64,000 nucleotides of DNA from positions 186,001 to 250,000 of the forward strand of contig KV425567.1 of NCBI GenBank assembly GCA_001632425.1. Reading direction: 5' to 3'. Positions 46,770 through 58,973 of this stretch are shown here, piece by piece. This DNA is from Neolentinus lepideus HHB14362 ss-1 (lineage: Eukaryota > Basidiomycota > Agaricomycetes > Gloeophyllales > Gloeophyllaceae). The first letter of the stretch is position 1. Every line of letters starts with the position of its first letter. The notes beneath the pieces were generated by a model. The model saw only the letters and a program-made list of their open reading frames with translations. It made no database searches and was not told where the DNA came from. A program made the translations under genes and the position numbers.

Positions 46770-47466
46770 GGGTAATTGGATCGCGAAGAGGAAGAATATT
46801 TGAAAGGGATAGCAGATGCACGAGTGGTTCAGGGCACGTAACGTAGATATTGAAGACTTACTTTGCGGGGATGACAAGTATCAAGTGCCAGTGTGGGGGG
46901 AGGAGGCAGATCCGGCCCACGTGATATTTGAATCAATTACTGTCAGTCGCCTGAGCAGGATGCAGCGCTCTATAAGCAGCCTATTCGATGCAACAGGCAG
47001 CGGAAACGCTACCTACTCTCAAGCAGCTCAAGGCCGTGCTGTTGAGCAGGTCGGGATCCGTCCGAGTCATCTTATGTATGCGGCGAATCGATTTGGTACA
47101 TATCCGCAATCAGCAGGCATCAAACTCATGCAGTGCCGCTCAAGTGCCGCTCACAGTCCAGAGCATCCATTTTTCTGTTCAGCAGCACATGTCCACATCT
47201 CATGAACGTTTACAAGACGATGCATTGCCAAGTCCAGACATATTACGGTACAACCCGAACAGTATGCCAATAATATTATACCATGACTCTCTAAAATCCT
47301 AAATGGGGGTGAAATACAAGTTGATACAATTGAAGGAAGAAATAGGCGTGGTAGATGATGGTATGTAAGTGTCCGAGATATGGTCTGCAGTCACGGAGTT
47401 GCCTAAACGGCAGTGGGAGGATGGAGGAATGGTGGCAGGATGGCGGGAGTGGTTAGAGAGCGGTGA
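46770..47466. other. intergenic region
   Basis: About 700 bases upstream of the aminotransferase gene and downstream of the AN1 gene. Short plus-strand frames are present but none has similarity or splice support. Confidence 0.45.
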
Positions 47467-47764
47467 TTATGCCATCGCCATCTTGGGGGCCACTGTCCGC
47501 TCACTCTCCAGCTTAGCCTTGTTGCGTTCGAAGGCCTGCTGTCTGCAGTCCTGGAGGTTCGTGCAGGCGTGGTGCTCAGGGAGACGATGCTAAATACGAC
47601 GGAACGGAAAGTATAAGCACTTCGCCGGAGCGGCGTTAATGGAGATATGGACGTACATTTCCGCAATAGTCATGTCTGCAATGGGGACAAGAACCAACGA
47701 TGCGAAGTGCAGCGGAGTTACACTGCTGCTCGCCAGTGAATTGACAACGTTTCTTGCCAGCCAT
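47467..47764 (-). CDS. small AN1-type zinc-finger protein (76 residues)
   Basis: Two exons, 47657-47764 and 47467-47589, give 231 coding bases in phase: MAGKKRCQFTGEQQC, then NSAALRIVGSCPHCRHDYCG, then NHRLPEHHACTNLQDCRQQA and a helical, charged tail ending APKMAMA. The ligand pattern C...C...C-x2-C-x4-C-x2-H-x5-H-x-C matches AN1 fingers, and RIVGxCxxC with the LxDCxxxxxERN tail matches the small fungal AN1 family. AN1 proteins bind ubiquitin/Cdc48-proteasome components or act in stress responses; a specific role here is inference. The gene is so short that only spliced reading reveals it. The zinc ligands are all present. Confidence 0.88.
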
Positions 47765-48730
47765 GACGGTCGTAATTGGTGCGGAGCTGACGATGGCAAC
47801 GGGGTCAATAGCTGCTGGGGTAGCGCCCGGGGAGACAGCGGACCTACAGAAACTAAGCTGGAGGGGAAGGGACCGGGCGTCGGTGAGATACAGATAGGGT
47901 GGGACGGGGTCGGAGACGGGACAGAGCAGGCTTATATAGGAGGGGACGCGTCAGCCCTCTTAGATTTACCACGTGACCTAAAAGGGAGGATCCGCAGCCG
48001 ACAGCCGCGCCTCTGCCAACAACAGTACAACGTGTTTCCGTCGGTCTTGTGCTTGCAACGTCTTGTCCGCGTTCCTCTACCGCTAAAGAACGCTCTTTGC
48101 CACTCCTTCTGCAACACGTTTGTACTTTGTCTGCACACTTTCGAGCTACAGTCCATGTATAGCTGGACCACTGGAGCGTGTGGAACAAGCATGCTCCCAC
48201 CCTCTTTGTCAGATCGACGCACCAGAGTTATGCCCTGAGCTCTGTGCACGCATTTTCGCTGTGTTGGTCAGCCTCCGACCGACTTCTGAATGTTCAAGAA
48301 GTAAAATCGACCTCCCGTGGTTTGTTTGCTTCCGCTAGCTAGGCTCTCCTAGGCCTGATCGTCACCTCGAAAATTTGGTCTTTGCTTCGCTTCTCTTGTG
48401 CTTGGGCTTCCGGCGGGTGTTTCACAGTCGACTGACTTGGCGGATGTCTAGGCCTTCCCCTATCAGACACACTCAAGCGCAGGTATATGGAAGCTTTCGG
48501 TCCATCTTTGTGCAAGGAGTAGGGGTGAAAATAGTTGGATTCTAAAATGTATGCGAACGCGAATATCTTATCGGAGATCTGCCTCCGCCGGTGGGGCCCG
48601 TATAAATATCAAAATAAAGGCTATTGCATCCAACCAAATGTCCAGGATGGCCCTAAATGTACATTAAGGAGAAATATCCGTAGAATCATGAACAGTCCAG
48701 GAGATCAAGCTTCAAGGGGAATACGGCGAA
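47765..48730. other. intergenic region of about 970 bases
   Basis: No gene recognised between the AN1 gene start and the syntaxin stop. Frames across it on both strands look like chance. It serves as promoter space for the AN1 gene. Confidence 0.45.
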
Positions 48731-50284
48731 CTAGGTCGCACCGGTCACAATGGCCGCAGCTGCAGCCGTTGTCACGACAGCCGCCGCTGTTGACGCTGCA
48801 GTGGTCGTGACCGTCGTGCTGCCCGAGCTCTTGTTATTGTTAACGTTCTTGACTACCTCGATGGCGACGATGATGGCAATGATGGCAAGGACGACGAGTA
48901 TGATACCGAAGCAGATCCAGCGCTTCTTTCTCGCTGCGCGAGCCGAGTCCACGGCCTTCTCAGTATATTGCACACTAGATAGAAGTCCTTAGTAATTTCG
49001 GAATGACTGAAAAGGTGCCATAGCGTACCCGACTTCCATGTCTTTCTCTACATTGGCAGCGGTAGCCTCAATAGTGTTGATCTGCTCGTCTTGCTGCTCA
49101 ACAAGGATGCTCATCTGCCCGATATATTAGCAGTAATTCACTGAGTTTTCAAATAATACCCACATCATTGAAGAGCTGTGCGAGCTCCGCCAGAGTACTC
49201 TCTATTCTCTTGATATCCTCGTGACGTGCTTGAACTTCGCGGTAAGCAGCTCGTGACTCGCCGTACCGGTTAGAATTCATCAACTGCAATCCACTGAGCA
49301 AAGGCGACCAGGGTCAATGGAGAGACCACTTACAGCCTGGCTGAAGATCTGGCCTCCAGACTCGTCATTCACAACAGCGCGAACTTCCTCTGGTGTGGCA
49401 TCCGGTTTCACTAGCAGAAAGAAAGGTCGATACTTATCACAGTTCAGGGGGCAGGTGTTGTGCACCTATCTTGTACTGCCTCTCCATCCGTTGCTTGTAC
49501 CGTTGCCGGTATTGCTGCTCTACCCCCTGGTAGTTTTGAATCGCCTCCACGAACTTCGACTTGACCAACGCCGTCTGATACAACAAAAGATCCAGCACAC
49601 GCGTGGGGGCCGAGAAGCCAGTAACAGACCTGTTGTTTCCGGATCTGGCCGTCTCTTCCCGCACCACCTTGCCTCTCCAGGGCCTTGATCCTCCGCTTTA
49701 GCTGACCGCTGAGAGCGCTCGTCTCAGCTACAAGATCCTCCATGTCACGATCATTTCGTTCCGCTACGGCATCGTCCATGTTATTCAGCGACCGCGAGTG
49801 CAGATCGCCGATGCGAGCCACATTGTCATTGAAGCTCCGTATACTGTCTTGGAGAGACCCGATCTACGACAGACAATAGCATAAGCGTCGTAGAGCTCGA
49901 GGTCAGAAAAGGACACTAACTTCGTTGTAGAAATCCGTCATGCTGTCGCCTCCCCCTCCGCCTGCCGGCCCCATTCCAGAAGTTAGGTGGACGGTGCTGC
50001 CACCGACTTCAGACATTTCGTAGCCCTTATCATCTTGTTGAGCGTAAGGGTTTGCACGCCGACTGTTGTATCCGCCGTAACCTGCAGAGGGTTGTGTAGG
50101 CGGGTACGAGCTGTGGTATTTGCATGGCGGTCAAAAGGCAAAGGGGTTATCAGTACCGGGGAACTCACGAGTCATTGAGGCCCCCCTGTTGCTGGGCCTG
50201 TAACACCAAGGACGCATGAGCTTGAATTCACGCGCTCGAGCTTACATCACTCACTCTCATAGCTGCTAGTCTGTCTCTGGCCAT
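48731..50284 (-). CDS. plasma-membrane syntaxin (Sso1/2-type t-SNARE)
   Basis: Qa-SNARE for exocytic fusion at the plasma membrane. It starts MARDRLAAMRAQQQGGLNDS at 50284, with a Tyr/Pro/Gly-rich N-terminal peptide. The Habc bundle follows (DSMTDFYNEIGSLQDSIRSF, RIGDLHSRSLNNMDDAVAER, KSKFVEAIQNYQGVEQQYRQ, RYKQRMERQYKIVKPDATPE). Then come the SNARE helix pieces YREVQARHEDIKRIESTLAE, LAQLFNDMSILVEQQDEQIN (central-layer Gln within VEQQDEQI) and TIEATAANVEKDMEVG. One C-terminal anchor (WICFGIILVVLAIIAIIVAI) precedes an unusual Thr/Ala/Val-rich extension of about 45 residues ending at 48731, which would face the exterior. Yeast Sso proteins end almost directly after the anchor. About seven exons. 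Confidence 0.92.
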
Positions 50285-50626
50285 GGTAACTAACGGTGAC
50301 GATGTGACTGTGCGTAGGGTATAGTGGGGTGATAGGAATTAGTGGGTTGAGTCTTGCAGGCAACAGTCAATGCTGCAGCAGAGTCAAGAAGAGTTGGGCT
50401 GGAGGCAGAAGTGAATGAGAGACTGGGACGCAGAACGACCGCTGGCGCTCAAGGTATCTCGGCGTCGCAAGCCAGTGATGGTAAGGAATATAAATATACG
50501 GCAACCGCCGATGGGCGCATATGCACAGCTCTCACTCTGGGTTAGCTCCATCTCCTCGGACAGGACTGTGACGCAGAGGGTTGTAACCAATCTGCCAGTA
50601 GTTTTGCTATGTCGAAGTGTATACAG
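50285..50626. other. intergenic region between the syntaxin and argininosuccinate lyase genes
   Basis: About 340 bases, both neighbours on the minus strand; promoter of the syntaxin gene and 3' flank of the lyase gene. Nothing specific recognised. Confidence 0.4.
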
Positions 50627-52402
<1,776 letters not shown>

Positions 52403-52585
52403 TGTGGCAGGGAGTGTTGGCGGGTCGTGCAGTGCAGTATCTGCTAAAATCTCGGTCACATGATCGAGAAGAAGACAGATCTGACGATGGATCTTAGATC
52501 TGTGCACTTATGTTGTACCTAGCACGTGACGCAGCAGTCAAGCATTACGTCAGGTTTACACTCCAGCAGGTGGCGATGCTCGTCT

Positions 52586-52597
52586 GATGACGTCATC
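52586..52597. promoter_or_regulatory. palindromic CRE-like site
   Basis: GATGACGTCATC is its own reverse complement over 12 bases and contains the full CRE TGACGTCA, the target of ATF/CREB-type bZIP factors (Atf1, Sko1 class) that act in stress responses. It lies about 100 bases before the PMP3 start and 185 before the lyase start. Binding is inferred. Confidence 0.65.
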
Positions 52598-52613
52598 CTC
52601 GTATCATGGTTGG

Positions 52614-52620
52614 TTTATAA
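52614..52620 (+). promoter_or_regulatory. TATA-like element of PMP3
   Basis: TTTATAA followed by GG, 76-82 bases before the PMP3 start codon on the plus strand; position and sequence fit a TATA box. Confidence 0.5.
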
Positions 52621-52695
52621 GGCGGTCCAACGCGTCGTGCCCTTGTTCGTTTATCACCCTCACGCGTCTCGAACTACGTCTAACAACTCGCAATA

Positions 52696-53195
52696 ATGGC
52701 CTTCACCGCGTCTGACATTTGCAAGGTACGTATGTCTCGCCGCTAATATTACTGAGTCTCAAGTATACCCTTTCCCAGATCTTGTGAGTCCCAACGTAGC
52801 GAGTCACGAAGCCTATCCTAAAAATCCAATTAGCTTCGCGATCTTCGTCCCTCCCATTGGTGTCTTCCTCGAGCGGGGATGCGGTGCGGATTTGGTGAGT
52901 CAACTTACGTGTATTGGTTGAAGCAATCTCTGACGTTTGGTCACGACATAGTTGATTAACATCCTTCTCGTGAGTTTGCACTGCGACAAGATTGCATGCT
53001 ACGATCTGACCACAATTATTGCAGACCATCTTGGGTTACATGTAAGTTGATTGGAGATAGCGAAATATTGACTGTGCTAACAGCCCCGTCACTACCAGCC
53101 CAGGAATCATTCACGGTGAGCATTGAAACGTGGATGCCGTTTGCACATTGCTGACGGTCCAAATTGCAGCCCTTTACATCATCTTGAAGTATTGA
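52696..53195 (+). CDS. PMP3: Pmp3 plasma-membrane proteolipid, seven tiny exons
   Basis: Small two-span proteolipid that affects membrane potential and cation tolerance. The 58-codon coding region is split into seven exons: 52696-52725 (30 bases), 52779-52783 (5), 52834-52894 (61), 52952-52969 (18), 53025-53041 (17), 53099-53115 (17) and 53170-53195 (26), total 174. The product reads MAFTASDICKIFFAIFVPPI, then GVFLERGCGADLLINILLTI and LGYIPGIIHALYIILKY, matching Pmp3 end to end. All introns are GT-AG. The 5-base exon ATCTT is needed to restore the frame between DICK and FAIFVPP. The upstream region holds CRE-like and TATA-like elements, fitting stress regulation. Confidence 0.95.
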
Positions 53196-53398
53196 GGTGC
53201 AGCAAGATCGCACGCAGCAGGGGAGTGAGGCGCACCGGTAGGGGATATAGGACTTCATAATGACCTGAAAACGCTGTCTGTACTGTATTCATGAGTTATA
53301 TTTTATGATGATACCCTGCGCTCCGTGATCACTTCGCGACCGGTGTGCAATATCGCAGTGATGCATTATAGTAAGCGCATGATGTTGTTACATTTAAC

Positions 53399-56217
53399 TT
53401 AGTCTTCGCCTTCTTCGCTTTCTTCCCCACTCTCTTCGCTCTCCTCCTGCTCGTCAAACTGCTGAATCATGCGCGTTCCAACGGCCCAGCATTTCTCCAT
53501 GTTTTCGGAGAAAGTTCCCGGCTTCATACCTTCCCCTCTGGACGCAGGCTGTCTGTGCCATTCGCGGATATCGTCTTCTTCGACAAGGTCGTTTTGATAC
53601 AATGCGGCCAGGACTTGCCCGAAAAGTGGCAGCCGCTGGGACGATGCGCAATGCGTCTAACGAGTACAGCAAAGTCATGGACCTGCGAGATGGAATGAAA
53701 TTTTGCCCACGAAGCTTACCTGTAATATGGAGACAGTCTCAACCGCATCTACACCTCCTATCCTATCAATGAGTTCACCCCACCTATCCACGACGTTGGC
53801 AATCTCCTTCCGCTGTTGTGCCATATTTCCTTCGACTATGGGAATCTGCTCTACGATGGCCGCAATGACCGCCTCTCGCACACGGCGTAGCGGGACATTC
53901 GTAGACATCCGCAGCGTCTTGAGTTCCACAGCGGCATTGTCGACGGAGTGGCCCTCTGCAAAAGCACGCTCGAGGGACTGTGACACTTCGCTTTGAAATT
54001 CCTTCTCCATAGCAGAGGCGAGTGGCGGTACGAGCAATTCAGTAGAAGGTGTGGTCAAAGGTAGTGAAGTGGCTGATGCGGATGCCCTCCTTGTACGGCT
54101 GACCATGAAGCCATCCTCCTCATCGCTATCGCTGTCAACTTCGGAAGAAGTGATAGAGCCCGGGTCTGTCAATTCTAAGTCGGAAGCACTGTCACCTGGT
54201 TGCAACATCAACTGCCTGGACACTCAGATTGCAGTAGGGGTGCCTACCCATACGCATTAGTCGTTGGTTATCAAACGTCTCCATCTCGTCGGCATCTGAA
54301 TCTTCTCCCTCCGTCGACTTCAGGGGCCACGCTATAGCATTCGTGTCCTCGCCTAGGGTTGCCCCAATAGCGGCCTGGTCTGATAGTGGATTGAATTAGC
54401 TCGGTCCATGGAGCAAAGTTCGAGACTTACTAGCTTCCGCTTCTTCGAGCTCAGAGTCGGAATCCTCGTCGTCCTCGTCTTCACTCTCATCTTCATCATC
54501 CTCATCATCCTCTTCCTGGTCGTCTCCCTCCGTCTCCTCTTCCTCTTCGCTTTCCTCGTCCTCATCGTCGTCGCCGACCTCGGTATCTCTCCTCTTCGAT
54601 ACCCGCTCGAAAGGCCTCAACTTCGCCTCAGGTCCAACAACCACACCATCTGCAACTAAACAACCTCTCTCTATTCGGCTCTTATCCTTGATGTGGACTT
54701 TTGCTCCTATTATGCTATTCTCGACCACACAATTCGCGCCTATCGTGGTTCCATCGAAAATATAGGAATTCCGGATAACGGTGTTCACCCCTATCTTACA
54801 CTTCTGCCCTAAGACGCTGGAGATAACCTGTGCGTTGTCGAACACGTGTGTTGACGATCCGATTAACGTGTTGTTACCGATTTTGCAAGTACTGGAAAGA
54901 GATATGCGTCAGACACTTCAACAACCAAGTAATATCAATGGCACTCACCGCGACAACACAACTGTGTTATCCTTCGCTATGTATCGGTTGCCTCGCAAAT
55001 GTTCGTACGCGTGCCCCCCCGGATGATTGTCATCCGGCACCAAGGGGAACGTCCACCGAGCTAAGATGTCCTTGCTGAAGTGTCACATTAGACAAGCTGT
55101 CTGATCAGAAGTACCGATCAGAAGTACCTTATAGAATCATAGCTTTTAGTGTCCTTCACTCGGGCTGCATAACCCTCCTTCACCACGTAGCAGTGAATAG
55201 TGTTCATGAGCAGGTCGGAAGTCAGAACGCCATGTACGAAATCTCGCCGTAGGTCCAACCAGTCAAAATTATCTTGGAACAGGGACGGCACCTAGGTCAA
55301 AATAAGGTCTATGCGTATCTCGAGTCAACAGGGCATTCATACCTCGACTGAGCAGACGTCAATGGAACAATCCATCAAGTCATTTCGTATCTCAACTTCG
55401 GGATGTTCGGCGAGGATTTCCCTAGGGATCCCTACTTGGGTTTTAGGTGGATAACCTGTCACAGGTTCATAATGCAGACACTCCGAGGACTCTGCATCCA
55501 GCACGAACACGGCAGAATCACCCCGGGATCTGAGACAGCAGGAGCCTCAACGACAGACACAAAAATATCAAAGGCTAATTTACCTACCTTGTCCGATGCT
55601 TAGCCCCGCTCTCCTTCACTACCATAGTCATAATAGCGTCCTTATTCGTCTTCCGTCTCTCCCGGTGCACCTTCACCACCTCATCGATCCTTACATTGCT
55701 TACCAAATCTCCATTAACCAAGATAAAATCCGTGGTGATCAATCCACGCGTGTAGATATCCCGCATAGCATCGCCAGGCGAGAACGTCTCCTTCGCAGTC
55801 AGGATGGGCACAATCTTCAGGCCCGAGCTCGGTTTCGACCATTTCGACTCCCTGCGTTTACATGACACCCCTTCAGTGCCGATCCAAGGAATCCGGACCA
55901 CAGAAAGTGGCCCACCGTATAGCCGCTCTCACCAAGTCGGCATGAGACCGACATATCACGAAGATCTCCTGTACGCCGGCCAGGGATAGACTTTCGAATG
56001 TCCAATCCAGTAGCGGTGCATTACAGATGGGCAGAAGACACTACTCATATATTAGTGACCGTAATGAAGATAATCTTATGCGACGCACCCGAGGTTTACT
56101 GGTTGTTAGTGGCTTGAATCGCTTATTAAAACTGTCGGCAAGAATGACGGCCTGCAAAGGCTCTTCCTCGTCGTCAATCAGCCTCTCCTTGCCGACGTTG
56201 AAAGATTTGGGAGGCAT
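53399..56217 (-). CDS. translation initiation factor eIF2B subunit epsilon
   Basis: Catalytic subunit (GCD6 in yeast) of the exchange factor that reloads eIF2 with GTP. It starts MPPKSFNVGKERLIDDEEEP at 56217, then LQAVILADSFNKRFKPLTTS (nucleotidyltransferase-like domain), CNAPLLDWTFESLSLAGVQE, and further exons across 55.9-55.0 kb. The left-handed beta-helix is visible: MFDNAQVISSVLGQKCKIGV, NTVIRNSYIFDGTTIGANCV, VENSIIGAKVHIKDKSRIER. A very acidic stretch (Asp/Glu for about 60 residues near 54.6-54.43 kb) follows, and then the all-helical C-terminal catalytic domain: SVDNAAVELKTLRMSTNVPL, RRVREAVIAAIVEQIPIVEG. The end is acidic (ESGEESEEGED), typical of the W2 tail. Intron positions around 55 kb are approximate. 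Identification firm. Confidence 0.93.
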
Positions 56218-56707
56218 GGCGGTCAAAATTGCGACTTAAGATGATCGGAGAACTTTGATCTATAACTTGTCTCGGTCTAACTTATAAATGACTCAAGGCA
56301 GCCAGGTTGCGGGTCGGATCAGGTATATTCTTGTCTAGTTCCACAGGGACGCCATGTCACCCATATGTCTCGCAGTGGAAAACATCATTACAAGAATACT
56401 AGGGACATGCGACAGCGATCCGATGAAGAAAAGAAAGATAGGGTATGCAAAGTGAAATCACAGGATCGCCGGTGCTAATTAGGTGAGAACGCGGACGAGG
56501 GTTATCGTGATGAGTAGGGTCGTGAATGGCAGCAAATGAAACGCAAAACCCAGATCCGAGAGTAGGGTAAAATGAGTGAATAAAATGCTGAGCGACGAAA
56601 CAGAAGACATAATCATGGGTAAAAAAAAAAGGTAACTCCAAAGATGACGCGAATATAACAGAGAAAGATGAGGACTCGTAACTGTCGTGCCATGGTCGTC
56701 GACAAAA
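56218..56707. other. intergenic region
   Basis: About 490 bases upstream of eIF2B-epsilon and downstream of the disordered protein gene. It includes a poly-A run near 56622. Nothing else recognised. Confidence 0.4.
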
Positions 56708-57885
56708 TTATGCGGCAGCGGCGACAGGTGTGGGAGTAGCCTCGATGGGCTTGGTCTCAGGCTCAGCAGCGGGTGCGGCCTCCGTCTTCGCAGGCTCAGC
56801 AGCAGCCTCAGTCGCGGGATTCTCCAAAGGAGCAACAGCGGCGGGCTCCTCGATCTGAGGGGGGTTCTCGTCAACTTTGGGAGGAGTGCTATGGGCCTCT
56901 TTGTGCTTGGGCTTGAAGAAGTCACCAACGCGCGCGGATAACCGACGGCCAACCTTGCTGGGCTTCTTAAGTTCCTCCTTCTATCATTTCTTATCAGTAC
57001 AGATGCAGATCACACAATGAACTGCATACCTTCTCCTCTTTAGGAGCCTCGGTCGCTTCAGGGGCAGCCTCCTTAGGGGCCTCAGTGGCCTCAGGAGCGG
57101 CCTCCGGTACAGCAGCACCCTCACTACACGATGACGTAAGTAATTGTACAGAAGTATTAGAAGTGACAACTCACGTCTCCTTCACGGGTTCAGAGGCAGG
57201 GGCAGCCTCCTCAGCCGCTGGAGCGACAGCGGGCTCCTCCGGCTTAGCCTCCTCCTTAGCGGGCTCCTCAGTAGCGGGAGCAGGCTAACGAAGCAAATGA
57301 ATTTTAATTCGTTATCACTGAGTAAGGTCTCATACCTCAACCTCTTCCTTCTTCTTCTCAGCCTTGGGACTCTTGGGACCCTTGGCCTTCTTCAGGGGGG
57401 CAAGCAGCTTCGAGAACAAGCCCGGGCTCTTGGGCCTCTCCTCCTTCTTGGGTGCCTCGGCAGAGGCCGCCTCCTCGGCCTGTCGCAGAGTGAGGATCTT
57501 GTGGTGAATAATAAAGATTAATGCGAACTTACAGGCTTGGCCTCATCCTTAGCGGCTTCCTCCTTGGCGGGCTCAGCAGCAGCCTCAGGGGCAGCCTCGG
57601 CAGCGGGGGCAGGAGCCTCCTGTCGACAAAGCGCTCAGAACAAAAGACGTCACAGGGGAAGCGACGCGTCTTACCTCTGCCTTGGGCTCCTCAGCGGGGG
57701 CAGCAGCTGCTTCCTAGACAAAAATGAGTAAATGAGACGCGCTGAAAAAAGGAAAGATATACAGCGGCGGGAGCAACCTCCTCAGTCTTGGGCTCCTCGG
57801 CGGCGGGTGCCTCAGTCTCAGCAGCGGGCTCCTCAACGGGCTTGACCTCCTCGACGGGAGCAGCAGCAGGGGCTTCAGCAGACAT
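56708..57885 (-). CDS. Ala/Glu/Pro/Lys-rich disordered protein
   Basis: No family is recognised. Start MSAEAPAAAPVEEVKPVEEP at 57885. Seven or so exons separated by introns of about 40-60 bases all keep the same composition: EAPAPAAEAAPEAAAEPAKE, PKKEERPKSPGLFSKLLAPL, KKAKGPKSPKAEKKKEEVE, EGAAVPEAAPEATEAPKEAA (internally repeated), EELKKPSKVGRRLSARVGDF and FKPKHKEAHSTPPKVDENPP. The end is TPTPVAAAA with TAA at 56708-56710. Two short basic islands, SPGLFSKLLAPLKKAKG and RRLSARVGDFFKPKHK, break the acidic background and may bind membranes, nucleic acid or partners. It is predicted intrinsically disordered throughout. A long CT-rich leader upstream suggests strong expression. About 310 residues. 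Confidence 0.7.
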
Positions 57886-58973
57886 TACGATAGAGGGTAT
57901 GTGAGAGCTGAAACACAGAGCTACGTGTCAGTTCTTATACTAAGGGAAAACAAAGGAGGCGAGAGACAAAGGGAGGGAGATGGAAGAGAGTATAGAAAAA
58001 AGAGACATACGGACAACCGATAATAAGACACAAGAGAGAGAAAAGGGCGGGAACGCTGCCTCAGCCCGAGAGGAGTATAGAGAGAAAAGAGAGAGAGGGA
58101 GATAGGAGAGACCGGTTGTTGGTTCGCGCTCTTCTTATCCTTATTTGGCTTGGCTTTGGAGCCAAATAGAGGCAACCAAGGACCCCGGACCTCCGAGTGC
58201 GGCAACGCCCGACTCCATGTTTTATTTTCCACCACCGCTTTATGTTTTATTTTCCCGCTGGAACTACCATGTCTGCATGCATGCTGCCGACGCTGCCTGC
58301 AATATTTCGGTGTCGCCGGCGTGCAAACCAGGGAGAAAACGTCGCTGCGTTTCTCACAGGCAGAGGGCCCGGAACCGTGACTCGACTAAGCGAATCACGT
58401 CGTAACAACCCCGAAAATGATGGAAGCCTCTGGCCAAACCTAATCAGTCGACCTTTTCTACCGGAATCGCATCATTTCGCGTCGTGTGCGGGCTCGCTAG
58501 GCGGGTCGCTGCACACCCAACGGTCGAGTCGGCCATGTCTCGACGCGTCCTGCAGTCCTAGCGCAGGCAACGATTCACTCGTTCTGCGTCTGGGGTGGAA
58601 GGCCTAAATTTTCAGCAAGAGGCTTCTCGGCTTCTTTCCGCATGCCGCTTTACCTGTTTCACCAAATCCTCTATTTCAATTTCACACGACCAGCCAAGCC
58701 CAGCGTCGACGCGACTACGGGCTCCGTTTTCGTTCCCTGGGACTCCTTTGCACTACCTTTCCGGTCGTACTCGCTGTCTCTCACAGCCTACACTGCAATG
58801 TTACACTAGTAATGTACTCAAGGCGGTGGCCACGAGCGTCTGCACAGTGCTGCGCTTGCCTGATCGACGTCATTGTCAATGGAACACAGCACTCCACCGA
58901 TCTATCAACGCATGTATAAAGACTGCTTGGCTAGACCGTCTACGCGCCAAACTCATCCTTTGAGACGTCCAAG
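57886..58973. promoter_or_regulatory. 1.1-kb divergent intergenic region with a long purine/pyrimidine tract
   Basis: Between the disordered-protein gene (minus) and the SUR7-like gene (plus). The plus strand at about 57940-58112 is purine-dominated (GAGAGA, GGGAGGGAG), so the minus-strand transcript has a CT-rich leader. A direct repeat ATGTTTTATTTTCC lies at 58217-58230 and 58242-58255. Frames from 58.2 to 58.9 kb have no recognised similarity. Confidence 0.5.
58217..58255. repeat. 14-bp direct repeat, 25-base period
   Basis: ATGTTTTATTTTCC occurs twice, at 58217-58230 and 58242-58255, in the divergent intergenic region. May be a chance or a factor-binding pair. Confidence 0.55.

Larger units (their letters stand above)
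52403..52695. promoter_or_regulatory. divergent promoter between argininosuccinate lyase and PMP3
   Basis: About 290 bases shared by two divergent genes. It contains CACGTGAC (52523-52530), a palindromic CRE-like site (52586-52597) and a TATA-like TTTATAA (52614-52620), about 80 bases before the PMP3 start. Confidence 0.6.

Noticed and set aside
47639..48238. 199-codon plus-strand frame
   Set aside because: Partly antisense to the AN1 gene's first exon and otherwise without any recognisable motif.
58197..58607. 136-codon plus-strand frame upstream of the SUR7-like gene
   Set aside because: Arg/Ser/Pro-rich with no domain, not linked by splice sites to the SUR7-like exons.
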